64,000 nucleotides of DNA, taken from contig NZ_PVNG01000001.1 in NCBI RefSeq assembly GCF_003001935.1, positions 558,001 through 622,000 of the forward strand, read 5' to 3'. The notes under the pieces are model-generated. The model was not told the origin of the DNA. It was given only the letters and a program-made list of their open reading frames with translations, and did not search any database. Both the position numbers and the translations under genes were made by a program. This DNA is from Nonomuraea fuscirosea (GTDB taxonomy: Bacteria; Actinomycetota; Actinomycetes; Streptosporangiales; Streptosporangiaceae). Of this stretch, positions 16,863-25,995 are shown one piece after another; position 1 is the first letter of the stretch; every line of letters starts with the position of its first letter.

Positions 16863-17115
16863 GTCGGACCCCCATTACCACCTAATAGATGAGGCAAAAC
16901 GCTACCAGCGCGACAGACGGGGCGTCTGCCGGACCTGTCAGAAGTTTCATGTTTTGACGAGCAAAGTCAGCGTTTCGTCGCAGGTCGAGTGCGCTTCGGT
17001 GACCGAAGTCACGGCTTGGTCAAGGCAAGATCCACTTACCGCGGACGTCAGATCGCCTCGCCGCGGCCGCGATCACCGAGCGGTCGGATTCGCCGAGGGT
17101 GGCGGGGGCTGAGCA
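16863..17115. other. intergenic region with dyads, promoter side of the kinase gene
   Basis: The 361-base gap between the kinase and the GlcD-type gene holds no gene I can support. CAGACG-GGG-CGTCTG at 16914-16928 is a perfect 6+6 dyad about 50 bases upstream of the kinase start, a candidate operator. GTGAC-CGAA-GTCAC at 16999-17012 is a second, small dyad. No convincing -35/-10 pair was found. The rest of the gap is the 48-bp repeat array that follows. Confidence 0.4.
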
Positions 17116-17258
17116 GGTCGAAGGAGGTCAGATCGCCTTGCCGGGGGTCGAGGATGCCGAGCGGGTCGAAGGAGGTCAGATCGCCTTGCCGGGGGTCGAG
17201 GATGCCGAGCGGGTCGAAGGAGGTCAGATCGCCTTGCCGGGGTTGAGGATGCCGAGCG
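17116..17258. repeat. 48-bp tandem repeat that duplicates the 3' end of the GlcD-type gene
   Basis: Units at 17116-17163 and 17164-17211 are identical 48-mers; the third, 17212-17258, is the gene's own last codons plus stop and is one base shorter. Each unit starts GGTCGAAGGAGGTCAGATCG. A partial fourth trace is seen near 17045-17062. Confidence 0.85.
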
Positions 17259-18585
17259 GGTCGAAGACGGCCTTGATCCCCCGCTGCACCTCCTCCGCCA
17301 CCGGCCCGGCCTCCAGCCCCAGCCAGCGCCGCTTGAGCAGCCCCACCCCGTGCTCCCCGGTGAGCGTGCCGCCGAACTCCAGCGCCCGCTTGAACACCTC
17401 GTCCGCCGCGGCCCACACCTCCGGCGGCGGCTCCACCGACCCGTGCTCGAAGATGAAGACAGGATGCACGTTGCCGTCGCCCGCGTGCGCCACCGTGGCG
17501 ATCCGCACGCCGTGCCTGACCGCCGCCGCCTCGATCGCGGTGATCATGTCGGGCAGCGCCGACCGGGGCACGCACACGTCCTCGACCAGGCACGCGCCCT
17601 GCCGCTCCTTGGCCCCGTACGCCAGCCGGCGCAGCCCGATCAGCTCGTCGGCCTCCTCCGGACTGGAGGACACGGCCACGAACGAGGCGCCGTTCTCGGT
17701 GCAGATCGCCTCCATGCGCCCGGCCATGGCCTGGCTGTCGGCGGCGTCGGACTGGCCGATCAGCATGGCCTGCGTGCCGGGTTCGAGGCCGATGTTGCGC
17801 CACTCGTCGATGGCCTCCAGCGTGGCCCGGTCGAGCAGCTCCATGAGCGACGGCTGGCAACCGGCCGCCATGATCGCCGAGACGGCGGCGCCCGCGTCGC
17901 GCAGCGAGCCGAACTCGGCGGCGAACGTCGCGGGCGGCGCGGCCGGCGCGCGGCGCAGCCGCACGGTGGCGGCGGTGATCACGCCGAGCGTGCCTTCCGA
18001 GCCGACGAACAGGCCGGTCAGGTCGTAGCCGGTGACGCCCTTCATCGTGCGCCGGCCGGTGTTCAGCACCCGGCCGTCGGCCAGCACGACCTCAAGGCCG
18101 AGCGCCGAGTCCCTGGTCACGCCGTACTTCACGCAGCGCAGCCCGCCGGCGTTGGTGGCCAGGTTGCCGCCGATGGTGGAGATCTCGTACGAGGACGGGT
18201 CGGGCGCGTACATGAGCCCGTGCTCCCTCGCGGCCCGGTCGAGGTCGGCGGTGATGACGCCGGGCTCGACCACGGCGATCTCGTCGGCCGGCGACAGCTC
18301 CCTGATCGCCGTCATCCTGGCCAGCGACAGCACGATCGAGCCGTCGCCGGCGACCGAGGCACCGGCCAGGCCGGTGCCCCCGCCCCTGGGCACCACCGGC
18401 ACCCGGTGCTCGGTGGCCCAGCGCAGGGTGGTCACCACGTCGTCGCGCGAGGCGGCGAGCACCACGCCGACCGGCTTGCCGGGCTCCAGGAACGTGCGGT
18501 CACGGGCATAGGAGTCGATCACGTCGGGGTCGGTGATGACGCGGGCTTCGGGCAGGGACTTCACCAGGGCATCGATCGGTCTCAC
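17224..18585 (-). CDS. FAD-binding oxidase, GlcD/D-lactate dehydrogenase type
   Basis: 453-residue flavoprotein of the VAO/PCMH family, likely oxidising a 2-hydroxy acid such as glycolate or lactate. The FAD-binding half shows PVVPRGGGTGLAGASV, STIGGNLATNAGG and LFVGSEGTLGVI. The C-terminal half carries the FAD-oxidase motifs ATVAHAGDGNVHP and GTLTGEHGVGLLK. GTG 18585 is preferred because a TAGGGT -10 sits 7 bases upstream, fitting a leaderless message; the longer GTG 18594 start overlaps that -10. It stands alone, without GlcE or GlcF partners. The last 47 bases have been copied twice downstream. Confidence 0.87.
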   Translation of the reverse strand: MRPIDALVKSLPEARVITDPDVIDSYARDRTFLEPGKPVGVVLAASRDDVVTTLRWATEHRVPVVPRGGGTGLAGASVAGDGSIVLSLARMTAIRELSPADEIAVVEPGVITADLDRAAREHGLMYAPDPSSYEISTIGGNLATNAGGLRCVKYGVTRDSALGLEVVLADGRVLNTGRRTMKGVTGYDLTGLFVGSEGTLGVITAATVRLRRAPAAPPATFAAEFGSLRDAGAAVSAIMAAGCQPSLMELLDRATLEAIDEWRNIGLEPGTQAMLIGQSDAADSQAMAGRMEAICTENGASFVAVSSSPEEADELIGLRRLAYGAKERQGACLVEDVCVPRSALPDMITAIEAAAVRHGVRIATVAHAGDGNVHPVFIFEHGSVEPPPEVWAAADEVFKRALEFGGTLTGEHGVGLLKRRWLGLEAGPVAEEVQRGIKAVFDPLGILNPGKAI

Positions 18586-18592
18586 ACTATGC

Positions 18593-18598
18593 ACCCTA
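18593..18598 (-). promoter_or_regulatory. -10 element TAGGGT, leaderless start
   Basis: Minus-strand TAGGGT lies 7 bases before GTG 18585 of the FAD oxidase. No good -35 is visible. Confidence 0.4.
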
Positions 18599-18698
18599 GG
18601 CGCACGCCCGGCGCGGGGAAGCGCCAGGTCGGGACGGCCCGGCCGCCAGGCGTGACGGACGGTTTGCGCAGTGCGTTCCTTAAGGCCAGACTGCCCGG

Positions 18699-19277
18699 GT
18701 GGAAGTCAGGTGCCCGGTGTGCTCGGAGACCGGCCAGGTCGTAGCGGTTCCCGGGGCGGTCGCCGCCGGTACCACGTACAGAATCGGGCGGGTCAGGTTA
18801 CCGGGGACGCGTGAGATCGCCGATCTGCCGACGGCGGCCTCGCTCGGCGCGTCGAAGCACGTCATGAGCCGGACGCAGCTCGCCGTCTGGCTGTCGTTCC
18901 CCGCCCGCCACTACACGCCGTGGGCCAGGAACCAGGGCTACGTGCTGCTGCTGGTGGCGGCCCTGGTGCATCTGGTCGTGTCGCTGGTGATCGCCATGGG
19001 GCAGGACCCGCGCTGGGGCGAGGTGCTGCTGGCGCCGTTCTGCCTGACGGGCCTGTTCTGGGGGCTGGGGCTGCTCAACGTGCTCGGCTCGTACGGCGCC
19101 CGCAAGCGCGACACGCAGGAGGCCCCGGCCAGGGAGAAGGCCCTGGCCGTCTGGGAACGCCTCTACTACTGCCCCCGCGACAACGTCGCCTTCGAGCCGG
19201 AGGTCGGCGTCGCGTTCCATCCGAGCGAGACGCGCGAGTACATCTTCGGCTTCAGGAACGGCGGCGCCCCCAGATGA
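18699..19277 (+). CDS. zinc-ribbon-like membrane protein of unknown function
   Basis: 192-residue protein starting VEVRCPVCSETGQVVAVPG. The N-terminal CPVC pair looks like half of a zinc ribbon, and a second Cys appears in YYCPRDNVAF near the C-terminus. Two membrane helices occupy about residues 80-100 and 108-130, placing both Cys-containing ends on the same, probably cytoplasmic, side. GTG 18699 is the first in-frame start; no strong ribosome site is seen. It is convergent with the aminotransferase, whose stop is 12 bases away. No function can be assigned. Confidence 0.7.
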   Translation: MEVRCPVCSETGQVVAVPGAVAAGTTYRIGRVRLPGTREIADLPTAASLGASKHVMSRTQLAVWLSFPARHYTPWARNQGYVLLLVAALVHLVVSLVIAMGQDPRWGEVLLAPFCLTGLFWGLGLLNVLGSYGARKRDTQEAPAREKALAVWERLYYCPRDNVAFEPEVGVAFHPSETREYIFGFRNGGAPR

Positions 19278-19289
19278 CCGCGGGCGGGC

Positions 19290-20495
19290 TCAGCCCCGCT
19301 CGTCGGCGACCAGCCGCACGCAGGTCGCCAGCCCGTCGATGGCCTGCTCCAGCTCGTCCAGCTCGGGGAAGGTCGGCGCGATCCTGATCGTGCGGTCCTC
19401 GGGGTCCTTCCCGTACGGGTGCGTGGCGCCCGCGGGCGTCAGCGCGATCCCGGCCGCCTTGGCCTTCGCCACCACCTCGGCGGCGTGCGGCACCTCCAGG
19501 CTGACGAAGTAGCCGCCCTTCGGGCTGGTCCATGTGGCCAGGCCGCCGAGCCGCTCGGTGAGCATCTTGTCCACCAGCTCGAACTTCGGCCCGACCAGCT
19601 CGGCGTGCCGGCGCATGTGCGCGGCCACGCCGGCGCCGTCACGCAGGAACTCCACGTGGCGGAGCTGGTTGATCTTGTCGGGGCCGATGGACTGCTTCGA
19701 GGTGTTGTGCAGGAACCACTTCACGTTCTCCGGCGAGGAGCCGAAGAAGGACACGCCCGCGCCGGCCAGGGTCACCTTGGAGGTCGAGGCGTAGACGAAC
19801 ACGCGGTCGGGGTGACCGTGCTCCGCGCTGAGCGTGAGCAGGTCGGCCAGCTCGGCGGGGGTGTCGGTGAGGTGGTGGACGGCGTAGGCGTTGTCCCAGA
19901 AGAGGCGGAAGTCGGGGGCTGCGGCGGTCATGGCGGCCAGCCGGCGCACGGTCTCGTCGCTGTAGGTGACGCCGGTCGGGTTGCTGTACTTCGGCACGCA
20001 CCACATGCCCTTGACGCTCGCGTCGGCGGCGACCAGGCGCTCGACGACGTCCATGTCGGGGCCGTCGGCGTTCATCGGCACGCTGACCATCTTGATGCCG
20101 AACCGCTCACAGATGGTGAAATGCCGGTCATAGCCGGGGACCGGGCACAGGAACGTGATCTCCGGCTCCTCGATCCACCGGCGCGCGGCCCCGGGCACCG
20201 GGCTCAGCAGCGCGTGCACGATCGTGTCGTGCATCAGGGCCAGGCTGGCGTTGCCGCCGACGACGAGCTGACCGGCCGGCACCTGGATCAGCGGCGCGAA
20301 CAGCTCGCGCAGCTCGGCCAGCCCCTGCAGGTTGCCGTAGTTGCGGCCGTCCGTGCCGTCGGCCGCCCGGTACGACGCCGGCAGCGTGAGCATGGCGTTG
20401 GAGAGATCGAGCTGGCGCGGCGACGGCTTGCCCCGGGTCAGGTCGAGCGAGAGCCCCCGCTGGACGAGGGCGGCGTAGTCACGCTGAGCGGTCAC
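19290..20495 (-). CDS. aspartate aminotransferase, Ic subgroup (Aminotran_MocR type)
   Basis: 401-residue PLP enzyme of fold type I. The N-terminus carries the branch signature [23 protein letters not shown] contacts include [10 protein letters not shown] and the Schiff-base Lys in [13 protein letters not shown]; the C-terminal substrate Arg is likely in [10 protein letters not shown]. This branch includes the Corynebacterium glutamicum aspartate aminotransferase, so it probably links aspartate and oxaloacetate. GTG 20495 has GAGGAGA 7 bases upstream; the open frame extends further up but without another supported start. A possible -10 lies at 20530-20525. Confidence 0.8.
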   Translation of the reverse strand: MTAQRDYAALVQRGLSLDLTRGKPSPRQLDLSNAMLTLPASYRAADGTDGRNYGNLQGLAELRELFAPLIQVPAGQLVVGGNASLALMHDTIVHALLSPVPGAARRWIEEPEITFLCPVPGYDRHFTICERFGIKMVSVPMNADGPDMDVVERLVAADASVKGMWCVPKYSNPTGVTYSDETVRRLAAMTAAAPDFRLFWDNAYAVHHLTDTPAELADLLTLSAEHGHPDRVFVYASTSKVTLAGAGVSFFGSSPENVKWFLHNTSKQSIGPDKINQLRHVEFLRDGAGVAAHMRRHAELVGPKFELVDKMLTERLGGLATWTSPKGGYFVSLEVPHAAEVVAKAKAAGIALTPAGATHPYGKDPEDRTIRIAPTFPELDELEQAIDGLATCVRLVADERG

Positions 20496-20524
20496 GATGT
20501 TCTCTCCTCGGTTCGGCTTATCGA

Positions 20525-20530
20525 AGGATA
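20525..20530 (-). promoter_or_regulatory. possible -10 (TATCCT) for the aminotransferase
   Basis: Minus-strand TATCCT about 30 bases upstream of GTG 20495 fits TANNNT; no -35 is clear. The rest of 20496-20721 holds no gene. TTGACG at 20666 is a possible -35 for ctaD but lacks a matched -10. Confidence 0.3.
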
Positions 20531-20721
20531 GAAGACGCCGCCGGGTGGACCGCTCGATATCCGCCATGTGGACGGCACGGAAAGGGCGCCGGACGGGTCC
20601 TTCGGAGGTGATCGCCAAAGGTTTCGGTGGCGAATGTCAAAGAACGACTTCCCGAGCGGCGATCGTTGACGTGGAATGGGTAGATCGGGGCAGGCACAAC
20701 TCCACGTCGGAGGGAGCACCC

Positions 20722-22371
20722 GTGACGACTGTTCGCGAGACCTCGATCGAGCAGGTCAGGCGCCGCCGCACCGGGACCGTCATCGCCTCCTGGATGTCGA
20801 CGACCGACCACAAGGTCATCGGGTACCTCTACCTGATCACCTCGTTCGGGTTCTTCCTCGTGGCCGGCATCATGGCCATGATCATCCGGGCCGAGCTGGC
20901 CGCGCCCGGCATGCAGCTCGTCGGCCAGCAGCAGTACAACCAGCTGTTCACCATCCACGGCACGGTGATGCTGCTGCTGTTCGCCACGCCGCTGTTCGCC
21001 GGGTTCGCCAACGTGGTCATGCCGCTGCAGATCGGCGCGCCGGACGTGGCCTTCCCCCGGCTCAACGCGGTGGCGTACTGGCTGTTCCTGTTCGGCGGGC
21101 TCATGGTGGTGGCCGGGTTCTTCACGCCGGGCGGCGCGGCCGACTTCGGCTGGTTCGCCTACACGCCGCTGTCGGACTCGGTGTACTCGCCGCAGGTCGG
21201 CGCGGACCTGTGGATCATGGGCCTGGCACTGTCCGGCCTCGGCACGATCCTCGGCGCGGTGAACTTCATCACCACGATCATCGGCATGCGCGCGCCCGGG
21301 ATGACCATGTTCCGGATGCCCATCTTCACCTGGAACGTGCTGCTGACCAGCATGCTCGTGCTGATGGCCTTCCCCGTGCTGGCGGCGGCGCTGCTGGTGC
21401 TGGAGTCGGACCGCAAGCTCGGCACGCAGGTCTTCGTGGCCGGCAACGGCGGGCCGCTGCTCTGGCAGCACCTGTTCTGGTTCTTCGGCCACCCCGAGGT
21501 CTACATCATCGCGCTGCCCTTCTTCGGCATCGTCACCGAGGTCATCCCGGTCTTCAGCCGCAAGCCGATCTTCGGCTACATGAGCCTGGTCGGCGCCACC
21601 ATCGCCATCGCCGGGCTGTCGATGACCGTCTGGGCGCACCACATGTTCCCGACCGGGCAGGTGCTGCTGCCCTTCTTCTCGTTCATGACGTTCCTCATTG
21701 CGGTGCCGACGGGCGTGAAGTTCTTCAACTGGATCGGCACGATGTGGCGGGGCCATCTGAGCTTCGAGTCGCCCATGTTGTTCGCGGTGGGCTTCCTCGT
21801 CACGTTCCTCCTGGGGGGCCTGACGGGCGTCATCCTGGCCTCGCCGCCGCTCGACTTCCACATCAGCGACACCTACTTCGTCGTCGCCCACTTCCACTAC
21901 GTGGTCTTCGGCACGGTGGTGTTCGCCATGTTCGCCGGGTTCTACTTCTGGTGGCCCAAGATGACCGGCCGGATGCTCGACGACCGGCTGGGCAAGGTGC
22001 ACTTCTGGACGCTGTTCCTCGGCTTCCACACCACGTTCCTCATCCAGCACTGGCTCGGCCAGGCCGGGATGCCCAGGCGTTACGCCGACTACAGCCCGGG
22101 CGACGGCTTCACGACGCTCAACCAGATCTCCTCGGTCGGCGCGTTCCTGCTGGGCGCCTCGACGCTGCCGTTCCTCTACAACGTCTGGAAGACCGCCAGG
22201 CACGCGCCCAAGGTCACCCTCGACGACCCGTGGGGCTACGGCGGGTCCCTGGAATGGGCCACGAGCTGCCCGCCGCCGCGACACAACTTCACCAGCATGC
22301 CGAGCATCCGCTCCGAACGGCCCGCGTTCGACCTGCACTACCCGCACGAGAAGCAGGACGAGCCTGGCTGA
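20722..22371 (+). CDS. ctaD: cytochrome c oxidase subunit I, orphan copy
   Basis: 549-residue heme-copper oxidase subunit I with twelve membrane helices. A low-spin heme His is in [11 protein letters not shown], the CuB site with the His-Tyr crosslink motif in [11 protein letters not shown], the CuB His pair in WAHHMF, and the high-spin heme His in [10 protein letters not shown]. All are intact. GTG 20722 has GGAGGG 7 bases upstream. No ctaC, ctaE or cytochrome bc1 genes are next to it; instead it is followed by a small Cys protein and frdABCD. Many actinomycetes carry a second ctaD, so this may be an alternative subunit for a shared oxidase. Confidence 0.93.
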   Translation: MTTVRETSIEQVRRRRTGTVIASWMSTTDHKVIGYLYLITSFGFFLVAGIMAMIIRAELAAPGMQLVGQQQYNQLFTIHGTVMLLLFATPLFAGFANVVMPLQIGAPDVAFPRLNAVAYWLFLFGGLMVVAGFFTPGGAADFGWFAYTPLSDSVYSPQVGADLWIMGLALSGLGTILGAVNFITTIIGMRAPGMTMFRMPIFTWNVLLTSMLVLMAFPVLAAALLVLESDRKLGTQVFVAGNGGPLLWQHLFWFFGHPEVYIIALPFFGIVTEVIPVFSRKPIFGYMSLVGATIAIAGLSMTVWAHHMFPTGQVLLPFFSFMTFLIAVPTGVKFFNWIGTMWRGHLSFESPMLFAVGFLVTFLLGGLTGVILASPPLDFHISDTYFVVAHFHYVVFGTVVFAMFAGFYFWWPKMTGRMLDDRLGKVHFWTLFLGFHTTFLIQHWLGQAGMPRRYADYSPGDGFTTLNQISSVGAFLLGASTLPFLYNVWKTARHAPKVTLDDPWGYGGSLEWATSCPPPRHNFTSMPSIRSERPAFDLHYPHEKQDEPG

Positions 22372-22405
22372 CCCCCCATGTTTCGCCCATCTAAGGAGAT
22401 CGGCG

Positions 22406-22639
22406 ATGACCGGCACGAAGACTCCCTTCGATCCTGAGACTGCCCCCTGCGGGAAGAGGTCGGGCGGTGAACGTCTTCTCGACGACGACGGTTACGGCCT
22501 GGTCATCCGGGATCAGCTCTTCGACTGCGGCTGCCGCAGGATCCGCCACGAGTACCACGACGGCAGCATCCACCTGTCCGCCATCCGCCACGACGGCAAG
22601 CGGGTGAAGGACCCGATCCAGCCGGACCACGGAGTGTGA
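22406..22639 (+). CDS. small CGC-motif protein between ctaD and frdA
   Basis: 77-residue soluble protein of unknown function. Features visible are Cys15, a central [19 protein letters not shown] with Cys-Gly-Cys and several His, and acidic/basic ends. The Cys and His content would allow metal binding; that is inference. ATG 22406 has AAGGAG at ideal spacing. It starts 34 bases after ctaD and its stop overlaps the GTG alternative start of frdA, so it is very likely part of the frd operon. A role in fumarate reductase maturation or expression is possible but unproven. Confidence 0.7.
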   Translation: MTGTKTPFDPETAPCGKRSGGERLLDDDGYGLVIRDQLFDCGCRRIRHEYHDGSIHLSAIRHDGKRVKDPIQPDHGV

Positions 22640-22644
22640 CCCCA

Positions 22645-24381
22645 ATGATCGATGTGCTCATCGTCGGGGGAGGCGGAGCGGGGCTGCGGGCGGCGATCGC
22701 GGTCGCCGAGACCGACCCCTCGCTCAGGGTGGCGGTCGTGTCGAAGGTCTATCCGATGCGCAGCCACACCGTCTCCGCCGAGGGCGGCGCCGCGGCCGTG
22801 ATCGGTGCTGGCGACACGCTCGACGAGCACTGCTACGACACGATCTCGGGCGGCGACTGGCTCTGCGACCAGGACGCGGTGGAGGCGTTCGTGTCGGAGG
22901 CGCCCAAGGAGCTGATCCAGCTGGAGCACTGGGGCTGCCCGTGGAGCCGGGAGAGCGACGGCCGGGTCGCGGTGCGCCCGTTCGGCGGGATGAAGAAGAT
23001 GCGCACCTGGTACGCCGCCGACAAGACCGGCTTCCACCTGCTGCACACGCTCTTCCAGACCACCCTGAAATATCAGGACATCATCAGGTACGACGAGTGG
23101 TACGTCACCAAGCTCGTCGTCGACGACGGCCGGGTCCACGGCGTCGTGGCCGTCGAGATCAGGACCGGCAGGGTCGAGACCATCCCCGCCAGAACGGTCG
23201 TCCTGGCCACCGGCGGCTGCGGCAAGGTCTTCCCCTTCACCACGAACGCCGCCATCAAGACGGGCGACGGCATGGCCCTGGCCTACCGCGAGGGCGCGCC
23301 GCTCAAGGACATGGAGTTCGTCCAGTACCACCCCACCGGCCTGCCCTTCACCGGCATCCTCATCACCGAGGCGGCCAGGGCGGAGGGCGGCTGGCTGATT
23401 AACAAGGACGGCTACCGTTACCTCCAGGACTACGACCTCGGCAGCCCCACGCCCACGCCGAAGCTGCGCAGCATGGAGCTCGGGCCGCGCGACCGGCTGT
23501 CGCAGGCGTTCGTGCACGAGCAGGAGAAGGGCCGCACGGTGGACACCCCGTACGGGCCTGTCGTCTACCTCGACCTGCGCCACCTCGGCGAGTCGAAGAT
23601 CGACGCCCGCATCCCGTTCGTGCGCGAGCTGTGCCGCAGCTACCAGAACCTCGACCCGGCCACCGACCTCATCCCCGTGCGGCCCGTCGCGCACTACATG
23701 ATGGGCGGCGTCCACACCGACATCGACGGCGCCACCCCGATCGCCGGCCTGTTCGCGGCCGGGGAGACGGCGTGCGTGAGCATCAACGGCGCCAACCGGC
23801 TCGGCTCCAACTCGCTGCCCGAGATCCTCGTCTTCGGCCGACGGGCCGGGATCGCCGCCGCCGCGTTCGCCAGGTCGCACGCCGGGCAGGCGGAGGCGTC
23901 CGCCGTACGCGCCCAGGGCGCGGACGAGCGGCGGCGGCTGGAACGCGTGCGCGGGGGCGGCGGGCACGGTGAGCGGATCGCCGACCTGCGCGAGCGGATG
24001 CAGCACACGCTGGAGGGAGCCGCCGGCATCTACCGCGCGGGAGACGTGCTGACCAAGGCCGTCGACACGCTCGCGGACCTGGGCGAGCGGGCCCAGGAGG
24101 CGCGCGTCGACGACAGCAGCACCGCCTTCAACACCGAGCTGATCAGCCTGCAGGAGCTGCACGCCATGCTGGAGATCGCGCGGACCGTGGTGGCCTGCGC
24201 GCTGAACAGGCAGGAGTCGCGCGGCGCGCACCAGCGCACCGACTTCACCGCCAGGGACGACGAGACGTACCTGGCCCACTCGCTCGTGCACCGCGCGCCC
24301 GACGGCTCCCCGTCCGTCGGGCTGCTGCCCGTGACGATCACCCGCTGGCCTCCGGGAGAAAGGGTCTACGGCCGTGACTGA
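22645..24381 (+). CDS. frdA: fumarate reductase flavoprotein subunit
   Basis: 578-residue catalytic subunit with covalent FAD. The flavin-binding His is in [18 protein letters not shown], near-identical to E. coli FrdA. Other signatures are [33 protein letters not shown] and [15 protein letters not shown] 22645 gives the usual family N-terminus [17 protein letters not shown] 22636, overlapping the small gene's stop, is the alternative. It shares an eight-base overlap with frdB. Four-subunit ABCD architecture marks a menaquinol:fumarate reductase, although such complexes can also run as succinate dehydrogenase. Confidence 0.93.
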   Translation: MIDVLIVGGGGAGLRAAIAVAETDPSLRVAVVSKVYPMRSHTVSAEGGAAAVIGAGDTLDEHCYDTISGGDWLCDQDAVEAFVSEAPKELIQLEHWGCPWSRESDGRVAVRPFGGMKKMRTWYAADKTGFHLLHTLFQTTLKYQDIIRYDEWYVTKLVVDDGRVHGVVAVEIRTGRVETIPARTVVLATGGCGKVFPFTTNAAIKTGDGMALAYREGAPLKDMEFVQYHPTGLPFTGILITEAARAEGGWLINKDGYRYLQDYDLGSPTPTPKLRSMELGPRDRLSQAFVHEQEKGRTVDTPYGPVVYLDLRHLGESKIDARIPFVRELCRSYQNLDPATDLIPVRPVAHYMMGGVHTDIDGATPIAGLFAAGETACVSINGANRLGSNSLPEILVFGRRAGIAAAAFARSHAGQAEASAVRAQGADERRRLERVRGGGGHGERIADLRERMQHTLEGAAGIYRAGDVLTKAVDTLADLGERAQEARVDDSSTAFNTELISLQELHAMLEIARTVVACALNRQESRGAHQRTDFTARDDETYLAHSLVHRAPDGSPSVGLLPVTITRWPPGERVYGRD

Positions 24382-25132
24382 CACCACCGAAGCGGTACGG
24401 CGGGCGAGCACGCGCACGATCCGCGTGGAGGTCTCCCGCTACCGGCCGGGCGAGGACGCGGAGCCGGTGTTCCAGGAGTACGAGGTGCCGCTCATGGCCG
24501 ACTGGGCCGTGCTGGACGGGCTCAACTACATCAAGGACCGGCTCGACGGCAGCCTGTCCTTCCGCTGGTCGTGCCGGATGGGCGTGTGCGGCTCGTGCGG
24601 CATGAACGTCAACGGCGAGCCCCGGCTGACCTGCGGCACCTTCCTGTCCGAGTACGGCGAGGGGCCGGTCAGGATCGAGCCGCTCAAGGGCTTCCCCGTG
24701 ATCAGGGACCTGGTCGTGGACATCGACGACTTCCTGGCCAAGCTGTCGTCCGTGCGGCCGTGGCTGATCAGGGAGGGGGAGGAGCCGCCGCTGACGGCCG
24801 AGTACGCCCAGACGCCCGAGCAGCTGGAGGCGTACAAGCAGTACAGCATGTGCATCAACTGCCTGCTGTGTTACTCGGCCTGCCCCGTCTACGTGCTCGA
24901 CCCCGACTTCCTCGGCCCGGCCGCCATCGCGCTCGCCCAGCGCTACAACCTGGACTCGCGGGACATGGGCGACCGGTTCGACGTGCTCAACCTGGAGGAC
25001 TCGGTGTGGGGCTGCACGTTCGTCGGCGAGTGCACCAGCGCCTGCCCCAAGCACGTGGATCCGGCCGAGGCCATCCAGCGCTACAAGCTGACCGCGGCCC
25101 TGCGCTCGGTGCTGCCGTGGAGCCGGCGATGA
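24374..25132 (+). CDS. frdB: fumarate reductase iron-sulfur subunit
   Basis: 252-residue electron-transfer subunit linking FrdA to the membrane quinone site. The [2Fe-2S] ligands are in [12 protein letters not shown] plus a later Cys (LTCGTF). The C-terminal ferredoxin half has [14 protein letters not shown] and [17 protein letters not shown] for the [4Fe-4S] and [3Fe-4S] clusters. The layout and sequence follow E. coli FrdB closely. GTG 24374 lies within the end of frdA. ATGA overlap with frdC shows tight coupling. Confidence 0.95.
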   Translation: MTDTTEAVRRASTRTIRVEVSRYRPGEDAEPVFQEYEVPLMADWAVLDGLNYIKDRLDGSLSFRWSCRMGVCGSCGMNVNGEPRLTCGTFLSEYGEGPVRIEPLKGFPVIRDLVVDIDDFLAKLSSVRPWLIREGEEPPLTAEYAQTPEQLEAYKQYSMCINCLLCYSACPVYVLDPDFLGPAAIALAQRYNLDSRDMGDRFDVLNLEDSVWGCTFVGECTSACPKHVDPAEAIQRYKLTAALRSVLPWSRR

Positions 25133-25536
25133 AGACCCGCGACGAGGTCACTCCCGGCGGCTACCGGCCGCGCCGCGACGCCTTCTGGTTCGCCCGCAGC
25201 CGCGCCTACACCGTCTTCGTGCTGCGCGAGCTGACCAGCGTCTTCGTGGCCTGGACGGTCGTCTTCCTGCTGCTGCTGGTGGACGCGGTGCTGGGCGGGA
25301 GCCTGCCGGAGTTCGCGGCGCTGGCCGCCCGGCCGTGGATGATCGCGCTCAACGTGCTGGCCCTGGCCGCGACCTGCTTCCACGCGATCACGTTCCTCAA
25401 CCTCGCGCCCAGGGCCACCGTGGTGCGCCTGGACGGCTACCGGTTGCCCGCGTGGCTGATCCAGGGCGGCAACCACTCGTTGTGGCTGGCGGTGTCGGCG
25501 GTCGTCGCGTTCTTCGTGCTGAGGGGGTTCCAGTGA
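25129..25536 (+). CDS. frdC: fumarate reductase membrane anchor C
   Basis: 135-residue anchor subunit with three predicted helices at about 30-52, 66-90 and 110-132. [17 protein letters not shown] near the N-terminus and [13 protein letters not shown] between helices 2 and 3 match FrdC of E. coli in position. Together with FrdD it should form the menaquinone site. ATG 25129 overlaps the frdB stop; its own stop overlaps GTG of frdD. Confidence 0.88.
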   Translation: MKTRDEVTPGGYRPRRDAFWFARSRAYTVFVLRELTSVFVAWTVVFLLLLVDAVLGGSLPEFAALAARPWMIALNVLALAATCFHAITFLNLAPRATVVRLDGYRLPAWLIQGGNHSLWLAVSAVVAFFVLRGFQ

Positions 25537-25874
25537 GGCGCACGCCGGAGCCGTACCTGTGGCTGCTGTTCAGCGGCGGGGGAGTGGTGGCGGCGCTGCT
25601 GCTGCCCGTGCTGGTGCTGCTGTTCGGGGTGCTCATGCCGCTCGGGGTCGTGGACTGGCCCGCCGCCGAGCACCTGCGGGCGCTGCTGGACAGTCCGCCG
25701 GTCCGGGTGGCGCTGGTCGTGGTCGTCGTGCTGTGTCTCTTCCACGCCGCGCACCGCGTCCGGCACACCAGCGAGGAGCTGTTCGGCATCGCCAGATTCG
25801 ACGTGGTGATCGCGCTGCTCTGTTACGGCGGAGCCGTCGCGGGCGGGGTCGTCGCCGCCGTATTGATGGTGTAA
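25533..25874 (+). CDS. frdD: fumarate reductase membrane anchor D
   Basis: 113-residue anchor with three helices at about 8-32, 52-74 and 86-110. EPYLWLLFSGGGVVAALLLPV at the start and LFHAAHRVRHT before helix 3 resemble FrdD of enterobacteria. GTG 25533 overlaps the frdC stop (GTGA). It ends the ctaD-small protein-frdABCD run. Confidence 0.86.
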   Translation: MRRTPEPYLWLLFSGGGVVAALLLPVLVLLFGVLMPLGVVDWPAAEHLRALLDSPPVRVALVVVVVLCLFHAAHRVRHTSEELFGIARFDVVIALLCYGGAVAGGVVAAVLMV

Positions 25875-25995
25875 ATGTCGTAGTTTTATCACGTTTCAAC
25901 AACGTACTTTACGACTGGTTGACCCACCCTCTAACGTCCGGCATTGCACACCCTATGGCCATGCGCCCGGCGATCCCGGGCAGAGAGGGTTCCTG
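25875..25995. promoter_or_regulatory. AT-richer gap with probable promoter of the M6 protease
   Basis: The first 50 bases are notably AT-rich for this window. TTTACG (25908-25913) and TAACGT (25932-25937) at 18-base spacing form a possible promoter. ACGTT-TCAAC-AACGT is a 5-bp dyad just upstream that could be an operator. Confidence 0.35.

Noticed and set aside
16914..16928. CAGACG-GGG-CGTCTG as a proven kinase-gene operator
   Set aside because: The dyad is real but no promoter could be placed beside it, so it is listed only as a feature of the intergenic region.
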